A stretch of 64,000 nucleotides of DNA from a virus. The notes under the pieces are model-generated. The model saw only the letters and a list, made by a program, of their open reading frames with translations. It searched no databases and was not told where the DNA came from. The DNA is taken from positions 267,681 through 331,680 of the IMG/VR virus record IMGVR_UViG_3300044712_001937. One strand, given 5' to 3'. Every line of letters begins with the position of its first letter. The stretch's first letter is position 1. Below, piece by piece: positions 23,934-32,249 of this stretch. The translations under genes were made by a program, and so were the position numbers.

Positions 23934-24107
23934 ATGCCGATAATATATATTACTACAAATTTAATTAATAATAAAAAATACATAGGTGCTGATAAAAATA
24001 ATAATCCTAAATATTTAGGCTCTGGATTAATAATTAAATTAGCTATAAAAAAATATGGAAAAAATAATCTTCAAAAAATGGCACTCACTGTTAAAAACGT
24101 TGCTTAA
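23934..24107 (+). pseudogene. Truncated GIY-YIG homing endonuclease remnant
   Basis: Fifty-seven codons that start like a GIY-YIG nuclease: IYITTNLINNKKYIG, then PKYLGSG and KYGKNN. The frame then breaks off into an unrelated tail and a stop. Full-length enzymes of this type are about 200-300 residues, so the catalytic Glu region and the DNA-binding half are missing. The late-type GTATTTAT motif is retained upstream. It is probably the scar of an invading element between the exonuclease and a membrane protein gene. Confidence 0.75.
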
Positions 24108-24117
24108 TCTTAAATTT

Positions 24118-24408
24118 ATGGATATTTTTAAAAACATTTTTTACATTTTACCAGTACTTATGTACTACTTCGTAGAATCTATTATAATAGGATTCTTCAT
24201 TTATTTACTTTGGATATTTTCATTACAACAACTATTTTTTAATTTTAAAATAGGTTATATTGAATGGGTATTCATCATATTTTGTATTAAAGCAATATTT
24301 TTTGATGTTTTTAAACTTTTGGCTGGACTTAATTTACCAATACAACAAACTCAGGAAAACGATAATACAAATGAACAAAATAACACTAATGCATATAGCT
24401 CTCAATAA
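24118..24408 (+). CDS. Membrane protein, 96 aa
   Basis: Start taken at ATG 24118; a longer in-frame start lies inside the endonuclease remnant and is unlikely. Two hydrophobic segments (residues about 10-38 and 48-68) precede an Asn/Gln-rich, probably disordered tail. No family is recognised. The stop overlaps the next gene's start by one base. Confidence 0.6.
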   Translation: MDIFKNIFYILPVLMYYFVESIIIGFFIYLLWIFSLQQLFFNFKIGYIEWVFIIFCIKAIFFDVFKLLAGLNLPIQQTQENDNTNEQNNTNAYSSQ

Positions 24409-24626
24409 TGAAATACGAACAAGAAACTCCGAGATTAACAATTAGTTTCATTAACAATAAAAATGAAGAAGAATTATTTGAAATTGAAAGAAATTGGACT
24501 AACGTAGGTGAAGTTTTTACTAATCATATGACCAGTTTATTTATGCAACAACAATTTAAAAATAAAAAACCTCCAAAACAAATTATTGTGATGACTGCTA
24601 AAGTTTTCAACTTAATTGAAGAATAA
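24408..24626 (+). CDS. Conserved phage hypothetical protein, 72 aa
   Basis: Short soluble protein with a central helix (GEVFTNHMTSLFMQQQF) and a C-terminal strand. The VGEVFT-x-HM pattern is familiar from other phages but has no assigned role. Ends right before a terminator. Confidence 0.6.
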   Translation: MKYEQETPRLTISFINNKNEEELFEIERNWTNVGEVFTNHMTSLFMQQQFKNKKPPKQIIVMTAKVFNLIEE

Positions 24627-24661
24627 TAAAAATGCATGTATTTAAATACATGCATTTTTTG
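24627..24661 (+). terminator. Strong bidirectional-type terminator
   Basis: Perfect palindrome centred on TTTAAA at 24641-24646, with arms AATGCATGTA / TACATGCATT and a run of T on the plus strand. Flanking A runs would also support minus-strand use. Confidence 0.8.
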
Positions 24662-24716
24662 TAACAATGAATATCGTTTTTCGTATTATTTAATGAAATT
24701 AAAATACATTTTAAAT

Positions 24717-25433
24717 ATGAAAACTTTATTAATTTTTTTATTTTCAATATCATTCATTAACAATACCTATACTCAAGGAAGTTTATGTTACTTTGATGAT
24801 ACTGCAATTGTAAATCAGAAAGTGATTTGTAAAAGGCAATGTTATAACTTCAATGCTAATGATATTGAATATATCGTATCATATTCAGCAAATGAAGATT
24901 TTAATTGTGATTATACTCATGATTGCAGTCGTAATTTATATCTATATCGATGGGATTCACTTAAAAATTCTTGGATTATTGCATCTGATATTATACAAAC
25001 AGATTATACCATTTATATGGGTAATAAAAGTATGTTATTAAAAATAACCTCTAACAATTACGATGATGCAAGAAATGTTAGGAAACAACGAATAAAAGTA
25101 TTAAATAATGGCTGTATAATTTTACTGCTTGAAAATTATTATATAGAACCTGCAGATATGGGTAGATTTAAAACATATAATTCAATAATTGTATTAGTTC
25201 CAGATGGCAATAAATTTAAATCCACTCGTTTTGAACTGTATGATAATAAATGTAAAAATTTTCCTTATAATTCTATTGTTTATGAAAACATTAATAATGA
25301 TGCTAATTGTTTTAATTATGAATTAAATTTTTATTACAATAATAAAGCATTATTTGTTTTCGAAATAAATGATGATGAAAGTGTTAGTTTAAAAAATAAA
25401 TATGCAAATTCAATTTATATCAAAAACAAATGA
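24717..25433 (+). CDS. Exported hypothetical protein, 238 aa
   Basis: Start set at ATG 24717, which gives a classic signal peptide (MKTLLIFLFSISFINN then TYTQ). Upstream in-frame codons would overlap the terminator. The mature part is beta-rich with several Cys (CKRQCYNF, CDYTHDC), consistent with a periplasmic or secreted fold. No family is recognised. The next gene overlaps by 4 nt. Confidence 0.6.
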   Translation: MKTLLIFLFSISFINNTYTQGSLCYFDDTAIVNQKVICKRQCYNFNANDIEYIVSYSANEDFNCDYTHDCSRNLYLYRWDSLKNSWIIASDIIQTDYTIYMGNKSMLLKITSNNYDDARNVRKQRIKVLNNGCIILLLENYYIEPADMGRFKTYNSIIVLVPDGNKFKSTRFELYDNKCKNFPYNSIVYENINNDANCFNYELNFYYNNKALFVFEINDDESVSLKNKYANSIYIKNK

Positions 25434-25861
25434 TTAAAGTTACACCGTTTATCCATACAACAGGTAGCGAGAAATTTAAAAAGTTTCTTGCTACTCCATT
25501 TTCAATAGATATGTTATACCCTGTATTTAATGATAAATCTTGTGAAACATTATTTGAAGGATGGAAAGGTAAAGATATGTTAAGTTGGCATAAATTTACT
25601 AATGATGATAAATACATACTTGAGTTTTATCCAGATTCCTATTATATAAAAAGGAATGGTTATAATGTAACCTATCAATTAAAATTTCCAAAAACTATCC
25701 ATGACTTTATTAATGATGCTGAAAGATTTGGTATTCAATTATATTGGACTAAATGGATTGATAAAAATTTTGAACCTAAAGAATACCTTCATAAAGATAA
25801 TATTTATCAATATTTTGTTAATTTATTATTTAAAATGGGTAAATCTAATGAATTAAATTAG
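25430..25861 (+). CDS. Hypothetical protein, 143 aa
   Basis: ATGA overlap with the exported protein gene. Aromatic-rich alpha/beta protein with a TPFSIDMLYPVFNDK segment; C-terminus basic. No family is recognised. Confidence 0.6.
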   Translation: MIKVTPFIHTTGSEKFKKFLATPFSIDMLYPVFNDKSCETLFEGWKGKDMLSWHKFTNDDKYILEFYPDSYYIKRNGYNVTYQLKFPKTIHDFINDAERFGIQLYWTKWIDKNFEPKEYLHKDNIYQYFVNLLFKMGKSNELN

Positions 25862-25910
25862 CTTGCAGATTTTATTTTTTATATCTATATTTGACATAAA
25901 TATATACATT

Positions 25911-26636
25911 ATGGATAATAAAAGTTTAAATCTATGGAATAATTTATCATTTAAAACGTTAAGTTACAGAAAAAACTACGATTTTATAAATACTAATGAA
26001 AATATCATCACAGAATGTGAAGGTACAATTTCTGAAATAACCACTGAACCTCAAAGACCACCTTTAATTATCGGAGAATATCAATTTTCAATATGGGATA
26101 TTCGTACTTCTGAGATATTAAAAATCAACGTTATTGATTTGATAAAAAAACATTCATTTGAAGAAACTTATAATCAATTTCTTGATTTAGTTAATAATAA
26201 AACAATAGAAATTAATAAATATGATAAAATTATATTAATTCATACTTTAATATTACGACCAGATTATAGAAAACAGGGTGTTGTTGATGAATTTGTTGAA
26301 ATGTTATATAGAGAATATCATAATAGAAAATGCGCAATTATTGCATTAGTGATGCCATTTCAAAATAATGATATTGATTTTGATTTTTATTATAACAAAA
26401 GAAATGTTCAGGTTAAAGAAACTATTGGATTTTTCACAGAAAATAAATTTATATCATCCAGAGAATATTATAAATTAGATGAATTAATTGAAAAAAAAGA
26501 TTTAGAATCTAACCAATATAGATTATTTGCAATAGCTAATAGATGTGGTTTTTTTAGATTAAGTGAATCTGATTTATTTATATTTTTCCCGGAAAAAATA
26601 GTTAAAAGATTATTAGATAAGCAAATTAAAAATTAA
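25911..26636 (+). CDS. GNAT-like acetyltransferase domain protein, 241 aa
   Basis: Start set at ATG 25911 (MDNKSLNLWN); an earlier start adds a hydrophobic stretch that looks like leader DNA. The centre has a GNAT-type pattern: a strand ILIHTLILRPDY followed by R-K-Q-G-V and a helix, the acetyl-CoA pyrophosphate loop. Family membership is tentative because the rest is divergent. Substrate unknown. Confidence 0.45.
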   Translation: MDNKSLNLWNNLSFKTLSYRKNYDFINTNENIITECEGTISEITTEPQRPPLIIGEYQFSIWDIRTSEILKINVIDLIKKHSFEETYNQFLDLVNNKTIEINKYDKIILIHTLILRPDYRKQGVVDEFVEMLYREYHNRKCAIIALVMPFQNNDIDFDFYYNKRNVQVKETIGFFTENKFISSREYYKLDELIEKKDLESNQYRLFAIANRCGFFRLSESDLFIFFPEKIVKRLLDKQIKN

Positions 26637-26641
26637 ATTTC

Positions 26642-26998
26642 ATGAAAAATTTTACAAATGATGAACTTAATAAATTAAAAATTGAATTAAGTAAATACAA
26701 TTCTCCTTGGTTTTCAAGAATTATAATTTCATTTTGGTTTAACTATGTGAAGAAAACGATACAATATATATCAATATTAATGATATTATTAGGAATTAGT
26801 TATTTTTTATATAATTTTAATGTCATAAAAATCATAATGAAAGTAATATTTTTTATGTTAAGTTTTTATATGTCATCATTATTTCTTGCAGTCATATTTG
26901 AGATATCAAATATCAAATATTATCAAAAAAAATTAAATCTTAGTGATGATGAATGGGATTATTTAATAACATTATTTCAAAATGGCGAAAATAAATAA
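26642..26998 (+). CDS. Membrane protein, 118 aa (paralogue of 32250-32618)
   Basis: Two transmembrane helices (residues about 38-60 and 64-88) between charged ends. The overall plan and the C-terminal pattern (hydrophobic-Tyr-Lys-Lys-Leu, then S/T-x-D/E-E-W/Y and a terminal L-x-x-x-F) match the 122-aa minus-strand gene at 32250. The two look like distant paralogues on opposite strands. Confidence 0.6.
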   Translation: MKNFTNDELNKLKIELSKYNSPWFSRIIISFWFNYVKKTIQYISILMILLGISYFLYNFNVIKIIMKVIFFMLSFYMSSLFLAVIFEISNIKYYQKKLNLSDDEWDYLITLFQNGENK

Positions 26999-27200
26999 AA
27001 AACTTGATGAATTTCATTATCATGAAGCATTAGATAGAACGTATCTTATTAATACAATGATATATGAATTTATATTAAATCATCCAGTTATCAAAAAACA
27101 TAAAAAAGTTAGGAAAAAAACTAAAAAAGCATTATCTTTGCTTTTAGAAGTTTATCAAGAACTCGGAAATTTAGGGGTACAAAATGTTACAGACCAATAA
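26982..27200 (+). CDS. Conserved phage hypothetical protein, 72 aa
   Basis: Begins with a DEFHYHEALDRTYLI motif that I recall from small proteins of many large phages. The rest is a basic helix and a Leu-rich helix. Overlaps the membrane protein gene by 17 nt. Role unknown. Confidence 0.65.
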   Translation: MAKINKKLDEFHYHEALDRTYLINTMIYEFILNHPVIKKHKKVRKKTKKALSLLLEVYQELGNLGVQNVTDQ

Positions 27201-27224
27201 ATTGAACCTTTTTACAATATTTGA

Positions 27225-27232
27225 GTATTTAT
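27225..27232 (+). promoter_or_regulatory. GTATTTAT motif in the gap before the M23 gene
   Basis: GTATTTAT ten nt before an ATG that opens a 10-codon frame. Either a short leader peptide or a leader for the downstream M23 gene, with a terminator in between. Confidence 0.4.
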
Positions 27233-27318
27233 ATAAGCTTTAATGAACAATAAAATTAAAAATATTGATAGTTAATACTCGAAAAATAACACGAAATTTC
27301 CTCAAAAATTTCAAAAAA

Positions 27319-27348
27319 CCCAGAAAAAACAGCCTTTCTGGGCATTTT
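27319..27348 (+). terminator. Terminator in the gap before the M23 gene
   Basis: Hairpin CCCAGAAA-N8-TTTCTGGG followed by CATTTT. It would end transcription of the preceding small genes, or attenuate read-through from the GTATTTAT motif. Confidence 0.65.
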
Positions 27349-27448
27349 AATTTAAATACCTACCAAAATCATCCCGATTTTTTATGCCTTATGAGTAATA
27401 ACTGATTAATACTCAGTTAGAAAAATAATATTATTAAATCTATGAAAA

Positions 27449-28321
27449 ATGGAAAAAAACCCTATGTTGAAAAAAGTTTATGCAATCATGTTAATCTTAT
27501 TAGGATTCAATTTAATTGCTTTACTTAGTTCAACAACTACAAATGCAAATGTAACTATGGTTACTGAAAATAACAGTGACAATATTATATGGAAATCAAA
27601 ATACATAAAACTCAATTATGAATTATTAAATCTTGAAAAGAAGATTAATGAAATGAGTGAATATAACAATCAAGTATATTTCCAAATAATGGGTGTTGAT
27701 ACAGATGCAATTGAAATTCCAGAACACTTGAATAATATAAAAACAATTTCAAGTGATTCTATTTTTAAAAACTTAGATGAAAGAAGTATGAAAGCTTCTC
27801 AACTAATGTCATCACAAATAAATAAATTAGTAATTATATCTAAAAATTTAAAAAATAATACTAATTTAGCTGACTGTTATCCTACAATATCACCAATTAA
27901 AACTGGCGATTTTCAAGAGATAAGTGCGGGTTATGGCTGGAGAAAACACCCGTATTATAAAAAACCTGTATTCCATCAAGGTGTTGATATTTGTGCTCAA
28001 TATCGCTCCACAATATTATCAACTATGAATGGATATGTAAGTAAAATTGTATATTCAGGATATGGATATGGAAATAAAATAATAATAAAAAATGCTCAAG
28101 GATTTGAAATACTTTATGCACATATGAGTACTATTACTGTCAAAAAAGGACAATTTATAAAAAAAGGACAATCTGTAGGAACGGTAGGAAGTTCAGGTTT
28201 GTCAACAGGTGCTCATTTACATTATGAAGTTCGAAAAAATGATAAACTTAAAGACCCTTTAGCATATTTTTATACATATTTAACAGATAATCTAATTGCA
28301 TCTAATGAAAACTCAAATTAA
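27449..28321 (+). CDS. M23 (LytM-like) peptidase, exported
   Basis: Zinc endopeptidase that cuts peptidoglycan peptides. N-terminal membrane/signal segment (residues about 7-27), a helical stalk, then the LytM domain. The first zinc ligands are H176 and D180 (FHQGVD), followed by H225 (YAHM) and HLHYE (H256, H258). The GYGWRKHP start of the domain is canonical. At 290 residues it could serve lysis or genome entry. A second in-frame ATG six codons in is an alternative start. Confidence 0.9.
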   Translation: MEKNPMLKKVYAIMLILLGFNLIALLSSTTTNANVTMVTENNSDNIIWKSKYIKLNYELLNLEKKINEMSEYNNQVYFQIMGVDTDAIEIPEHLNNIKTISSDSIFKNLDERSMKASQLMSSQINKLVIISKNLKNNTNLADCYPTISPIKTGDFQEISAGYGWRKHPYYKKPVFHQGVDICAQYRSTILSTMNGYVSKIVYSGYGYGNKIIIKNAQGFEILYAHMSTITVKKGQFIKKGQSVGTVGSSGLSTGAHLHYEVRKNDKLKDPLAYFYTYLTDNLIASNENSN

Positions 28322-28607
28322 AACTATTCATGAAGAAGAATATTCCACTGAAACTAAAAGAATCATTGGAGTATTGTATAATTATTCAGTTGAAGTTAAT
28401 AACGACTGGCAAGACAGTTTGATATATATTTACCGGGATGGAATATATATTTTTTTCGAAACATTAATTGAAATGCTTGATTATTTAATGTATGCAGAAA
28501 AAAAAGTTAAACGTGCATACTTAGAAGAAAGTGAATTCGATAAATATTACGATTCAATAATTGATGATAGTTTTACAAAAAAATTAAAGTGGCAATTGCC
28601 ACTTTAA
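28305..28607 (+). CDS. Hypothetical protein, 100 aa
   Basis: Start set at ATG 28305, overlapping the 3' end of the M23 gene by 17 nt. Acidic protein with a Tyr-rich centre and charged C-terminus. No family is recognised. Its stop codon is inside the terminator hairpin. Confidence 0.55.
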   Translation: MKTQIKTIHEEEYSTETKRIIGVLYNYSVEVNNDWQDSLIYIYRDGIYIFFETLIEMLDYLMYAEKKVKRAYLEESEFDKYYDSIIDDSFTKKLKWQLPL

Positions 28608-28615
28608 TTTTTTTT
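28585..28615 (+). terminator. Terminator at convergent end of plus-strand block
   Basis: Perfect palindrome TAAAGTGGCAATTGCCACTTTA (28585-28606 in two arms) followed by a run of T. It faces the minus-strand genes that end at 28674. Confidence 0.8.
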
Positions 28616-28673
28616 GTTTTTAAGCTTGTAATTGATTTTTTTAATTTAAATATAGATAAACATCTCTTACATT

Positions 28674-29510
28674 CTAAATTTGTCTTAATTCATTTAATAA
28701 TTGAATACAAAGATTAGTTTGATTAGCCGATTGTGTTGAAATGAATTCAATTGTTTCTTTAGGATTAGTATCAATATTACTCCAATAATATTTAGATAAT
28801 TCACTTTGTGATAATAATGTTGTACTTTTCTTTAAACCAAGAAAATCTGATATTAAAGACAATGTTGTACTACCATTATCAAAACCATTAAACTTATAAA
28901 TATTCATCACATCGATAACATCAGAATCCCAAGGTTTTGCACTTAATACTCTTTGTAATATATAAGGAATTTTATTTTTTATTTGAAGATTATCTCTGTT
29001 ATTAAGAATTCTCTTTATCAATAACGGAATATCACCATTCATGATATTATATCCACATAATGATGGAAAAAATTTAGGTGTTGATTGATTTCCACTAATA
29101 GATAATTGTTGTAATATATCTACAAATGCATTAATAACTCTTAATTCATCAATATCTGCAATATTTTTTATTGACCTTTTCAATTTACCATCTTCCATAA
29201 AAACAGTTGCATAAGTGATTGCAACTATTTTAGAAAATTCAGGATAATAAGAAGCATTTTCTTGATAAATATCATTTTGAATTATTTGATGTGAAGAATA
29301 ATCATCAGTAACTATTTGAATATTCTTAACGGGTTCAACAATATCAAATTTATATTTATTTTTAGAGATTTCTTTCCAATTATCAAACATTGGTTTATTA
29401 CCAACTTCAAGTTTATCAAGAGTTGGGTAAATTAATACTGATTTAATATTAAAAAATAGCATTTCATAAATGCTTGCTTTGTTAAAAACATCTTCAAATA
29501 AAGTAGCCAT
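28674..29510 (-). CDS. PolB-type 3'-5' exonuclease-like protein, active site degenerate
   Basis: Pattern of predicted 3'-5' exonucleases related to the PolB proofreading domain. An Exo II-like stretch CGYNIMNGDIPLLIKR is followed by the typical DVMNIYKFNGF and SLISDFLGL. However, the Exo I D-x-E is not seen at the N-terminus (TLDKLEVG instead of DIET). The Exo III Asp region reads STQSANQTN. It may be inactive or use other ligands. It is the last gene of a minus-strand block. Confidence 0.6.
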   Translation of the reverse strand: MATLFEDVFNKASIYEMLFFNIKSVLIYPTLDKLEVGNKPMFDNWKEISKNKYKFDIVEPVKNIQIVTDDYSSHQIIQNDIYQENASYYPEFSKIVAITYATVFMEDGKLKRSIKNIADIDELRVINAFVDILQQLSISGNQSTPKFFPSLCGYNIMNGDIPLLIKRILNNRDNLQIKNKIPYILQRVLSAKPWDSDVIDVMNIYKFNGFDNGSTTLSLISDFLGLKKSTTLLSQSELSKYYWSNIDTNPKETIEFISTQSANQTNLCIQLLNELRQI

Positions 29511-29559
29511 AATAATTAGATTAAATTGTTATTGATATGCAAATATAAATAAAAATTAT

Positions 29560-29910
29560 TTAGATATTAAATATAAATCTAAATAATTTAGATAAAAATG
29601 AACTTCTTTCTTGTTTAATTTGATTATAAATATCTCTAACATCTTCTATGGAATATGTCATTAAATCTTCGTCAGTATATTTATTTTCTGAATATTTTAA
29701 TATATATGGTATTAGCTTAACTTTTTCAATAGTTTGCCTATTTTTATTAGCTTCAATTTCTTTTAGATAAATTTTGCCCATTTCATCAAATTCATTGGCA
29801 ATTTTCTTCTTTCTTCGATTAGTATCATCATTTAAAAATTCGTCAAATTGTAGATAATTTTCATTATCATCATCAGAATCTATAGATAATATATTTTTAT
29901 TAATCGGCAT
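29560..29910 (-). CDS. Hypothetical protein, 116 aa
   Basis: Acidic, then basic, largely helical protein with an NRRKKK patch. No motif is recognised. Its start is adjacent to the stop of the next gene upstream. Confidence 0.6.
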   Translation of the reverse strand: MPINKNILSIDSDDDNENYLQFDEFLNDDTNRRKKKIANEFDEMGKIYLKEIEANKNRQTIEKVKLIPYILKYSENKYTDEDLMTYSIEDVRDIYNQIKQERSSFLSKLFRFIFNI

Positions 29911-30402
29911 TTATCCAACTTTTTCAATATTAGTAATAACAGTTACAGTATCAGCACTGGTTGTAGGAAATTTACCTTTTTTCGGCTTAAACTTAACTTC
30001 TTTTTTTATTGAATTATCGCTGATAGTTTTAAATGATTGTTGTTTTAAATCATCAAGTTCTTTATAAAATTTAGATGTTTCTTGTGTTAAATGTCTTTTC
30101 AATTCATCCATTTTATCATTAAATGCCTTTTCTTTTTGAGCAATTTCTTCATTAGTTTCAATAATTCTACCAACAAATAATACTAAATCATCAATAGATA
30201 CATTTTGATGTATTGGTGAAACATTTATTAATTTTCCTTCATCATTTTCAGAAATGATTTCACATTTAATATCACTATTACTCGCAAAAACCCAATTAGC
30301 AGGTAATCCAATTTCAAACTCATACCATCCATTGATAGTATCACGTGATATTAATATCAAATATCCAGTGATTGGTTCTAATGCATTTTCAATTATATTC
30401 AT
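29911..30402 (-). CDS. Hypothetical coiled-coil protein, 163 aa
   Basis: Start set at ATG 30402 (MNIIENALEP), since longer in-frame starts overlap the small membrane protein upstream. N-terminal beta-rich domain (YEFEIGLPANWVF) with a coiled coil at about residues 85-125 and a basic tail. Resembles structural-accessory proteins of large phages but I cannot name it. Confidence 0.6.
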   Translation of the reverse strand: MNIIENALEPITGYLILISRDTINGWYEFEIGLPANWVFASNSDIKCEIISENDEGKLINVSPIHQNVSIDDLVLFVGRIIETNEEIAQKEKAFNDKMDELKRHLTQETSKFYKELDDLKQQSFKTISDNSIKKEVKFKPKKGKFPTTSADTVTVITNIEKVG

Positions 30403-30406
30403 TAAT

Positions 30407-30601
30407 TTATAATAGATATGTAAAAAATATTGCAATTGCAATCCATAATGTAAATTTTTCAAATTGTGTTAACACAAATTTGGTTTCAGCATGTAACTTA
30501 AATCTTCCATAAGTTTTTATAATTAAATCACCTAAGACATATATTATAAAAATTATGGAAGATATAAATAAAAACTGATATATTTCAGTTAATAAATTCA
30601 T
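30407..30601 (-). CDS. Small membrane protein, 64 aa
   Basis: Two transmembrane helices (residues about 9-28 and 48-63) joined by a charged loop. Shares a one-base overlap with the next gene (30601). Typical small phage membrane protein; a holin role is conceivable because the endolysin is nearby, but nothing proves it. Confidence 0.55.
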   Translation of the reverse strand: MNLLTEIYQFLFISSIIFIIYVLGDLIIKTYGRFKLHAETKFVLTQFEKFTLWIAIAIFFTYLL

Positions 30602-30876
30602 TATTCACCGTGTGATTGACCTTGATGTACTACACCTGCAGGTTGATTTACTGGTTGACCAATAGCGACTTGTTGTTGTTCAGGTGCTTTAAAATATTGT
30701 TCAACTAAACCCATTTCAGCATTTAAAATTGATATTTCTTGCAAAGAAGATTGCATTGCATTGATTTTATCTTTATAAACTGTGTTTGGGTCTTGTGCTA
30801 AACGCACTAATTCAATTTCTGCGTAATATTTATCATTACGAATTTTGTTTAAAAGGTCGAGCTTTAAATCTGCCAT
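30601..30876 (-). CDS. Conserved phage protein, 91 aa
   Basis: N-terminal helix (LDLLNKIRNDKYYAE), a middle helix and a Gln/Pro/Gly-rich tail. The family is widespread in Bacteroidota phages by my recollection; no role known. Confidence 0.6.
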   Translation of the reverse strand: MADLKLDLLNKIRNDKYYAEIELVRLAQDPNTVYKDKINAMQSSLQEISILNAEMGLVEQYFKAPEQQQVAIGQPVNQPAGVVHQGQSHGE

Positions 30877-30951
30877 TTTTCATTATAAAATTATATAATA
30901 TTATTTTTGTTTTGTAAAAATAGATAATTATCATGCAAGATGCAAGGTTTT

Positions 30952-31368
30952 TTAAACTATTTCTAAAATATTTTTCTCATTATTAATTGATTTATCATAT
31001 ATGATATAAATCTCTAATAATAAGTTTAATGTATTTTTATTTTTTTGTAAATCAATTTCAAAAATATTTCTCCAAAAATTCTCATAAAAAACTAATTTAT
31101 TAATTTCGGGAATTTTATAAAACTGATGATAATAATAAGCATAATAATATTTTCTTAACTCATTATTATCTTTAAAATTAATATTCTCTTCAATAAATTC
31201 ATCACATGTTTTATTAAAACACCAATTAAAATGGTTTTTTATATCAGTATCATTAGAAAGAGTTTCTTTATCAATATAATAGCTATATATATAATTTAAT
31301 AGATTTATTGCAAAATCTTTATAAATTTCTACTCTATCTCTAACAATCATATATTTTAAAGTTGCCAT
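30952..31368 (-). CDS. Hypothetical protein, 138 aa
   Basis: Helical protein rich in Asn, Tyr and Lys, with a Cys pair in the middle. Ends next to the endolysin gene start-side with no gap. No family is recognised. Confidence 0.55.
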   Translation of the reverse strand: MATLKYMIVRDRVEIYKDFAINLLNYIYSYYIDKETLSNDTDIKNHFNWCFNKTCDEFIEENINFKDNNELRKYYYAYYYHQFYKIPEINKLVFYENFWRNIFEIDLQKNKNTLNLLLEIYIIYDKSINNEKNILEIV

Positions 31369-32133
31369 TTATTTTAACGATTTTAACATCTCAATTAATT
31401 GAGGGTCAGGGTGACAATCTGATTTTCCATTACCTCTATAACTAACATGAGTCCAAATTCCCGGTTTACCAGTTAATGCCTCAGTATTAATATCCCACAT
31501 TTTTTCGTTATAATCAAGAGGAATTTTATATTTTTCATTAAAATAAACTAAAAGTTTTCTTACAGATTCAATCTGTGCTGGAGTATATTTTTCATATGCA
31601 TTAAATCCCATAAAACCTTTAGGGTATTCTTGAACATTTTCTGCAGGTATTGGTTTTACTTTAGTGTTTGCAATATAATTTTTTAAACTATCTACATATA
31701 AAGCAGGATACCACTGATTTTTTAATTTAATTAAACCTCCCCATGCATCTATTTCAATTCCAATTGTTGTTTTATTTAAAGCAAGATTATTAGATGTTTT
31801 TAATCCTAAATGATGTGCCCAATATTGAGAAGAAAAACATTGATAAATCTTTCCATCCCAACCAATAATTAATGCAGTACCAATTCTATCTGCTGTTTCT
31901 CTCCACCAACTAATATCACCATCAACACCTTGACCTGATACTGTATGATGTATAACAATTTGAGTTTTATTAGTTTGTTCTTTCATATATTGATTTTCGG
32001 GAAAATCAACTTGAATAATTTCATTAAGATTTAATTTATTAATTAAACTTAATTTTTCTGCATCTTTAAATTTAAGAGCTTGTTTTTGACTATCTTTAAA
32101 AAGACCAAATGTTAATTTATTATTACTAATCAT
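31369..32133 (-). CDS. N-acetylmuramoyl-L-alanine amidase (endolysin)
   Basis: Type-2 amidase/PGRP fold that cuts between muramic acid and L-Ala. The zinc-site start IHHT (H62-H63), then YWAHHLGL, an IGIEIDAWGG strand and a C-terminal DCHPDP motif with a THVSY segment fit the family. About 55 residues precede the domain. No signal peptide is seen, so export would need a holin or another route. A GTATTTAT motif lies 17 nt upstream. Confidence 0.9.
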   Translation of the reverse strand: MISNNKLTFGLFKDSQKQALKFKDAEKLSLINKLNLNEIIQVDFPENQYMKEQTNKTQIVIHHTVSGQGVDGDISWWRETADRIGTALIIGWDGKIYQCFSSQYWAHHLGLKTSNNLALNKTTIGIEIDAWGGLIKLKNQWYPALYVDSLKNYIANTKVKPIPAENVQEYPKGFMGFNAYEKYTPAQIESVRKLLVYFNEKYKIPLDYNEKMWDINTEALTGKPGIWTHVSYRGNGKSDCHPDPQLIEMLKSLK

Positions 32134-32150
32134 AATATTTTTATTTTCCC

Positions 32151-32158
32151 ATAAATAC
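32151..32158 (-). promoter_or_regulatory. GTATTTAT motif upstream of the endolysin
   Basis: Sense GTATTTAT (preceded by GA), 17 nt before the ATG at 32133. A terminator for the gene upstream lies just ahead of it. Proposed late promoter. Confidence 0.55.
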
Positions 32159-32183
32159 TCATAATTTTTTTTTATACTTTTTT

Positions 32184-32220
32184 ATAAAAAAAGAGGTGTT
32201 AATTATCTTAACACCTCTTT
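32184..32220 (-). terminator. Terminator after the 122-aa membrane protein gene
   Basis: Hairpin AAAGAGGTGTTAA / TTAACACCTCTTT with a short loop; on the minus strand it is followed by seven T. It isolates the endolysin from upstream transcription. Confidence 0.85.
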
Positions 32221-32249
32221 ACAAATATAAATATTATTTATCTAAATAG

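Larger units (their letters stand above)
27201..27448 (+). other. 248-nt regulatory gap before the M23 peptidase gene
   Basis: Holds a GTATTTAT motif (27225-27232) 10 nt before a 10-codon frame (27243-27275), a terminator (27319-27348), and inverted GAGTATT/AATACTC repeats. A second TTAATACTC with a local ACTGA/TCAGT hairpin lies near 27407. No longer gene is visible. Confidence 0.5.
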
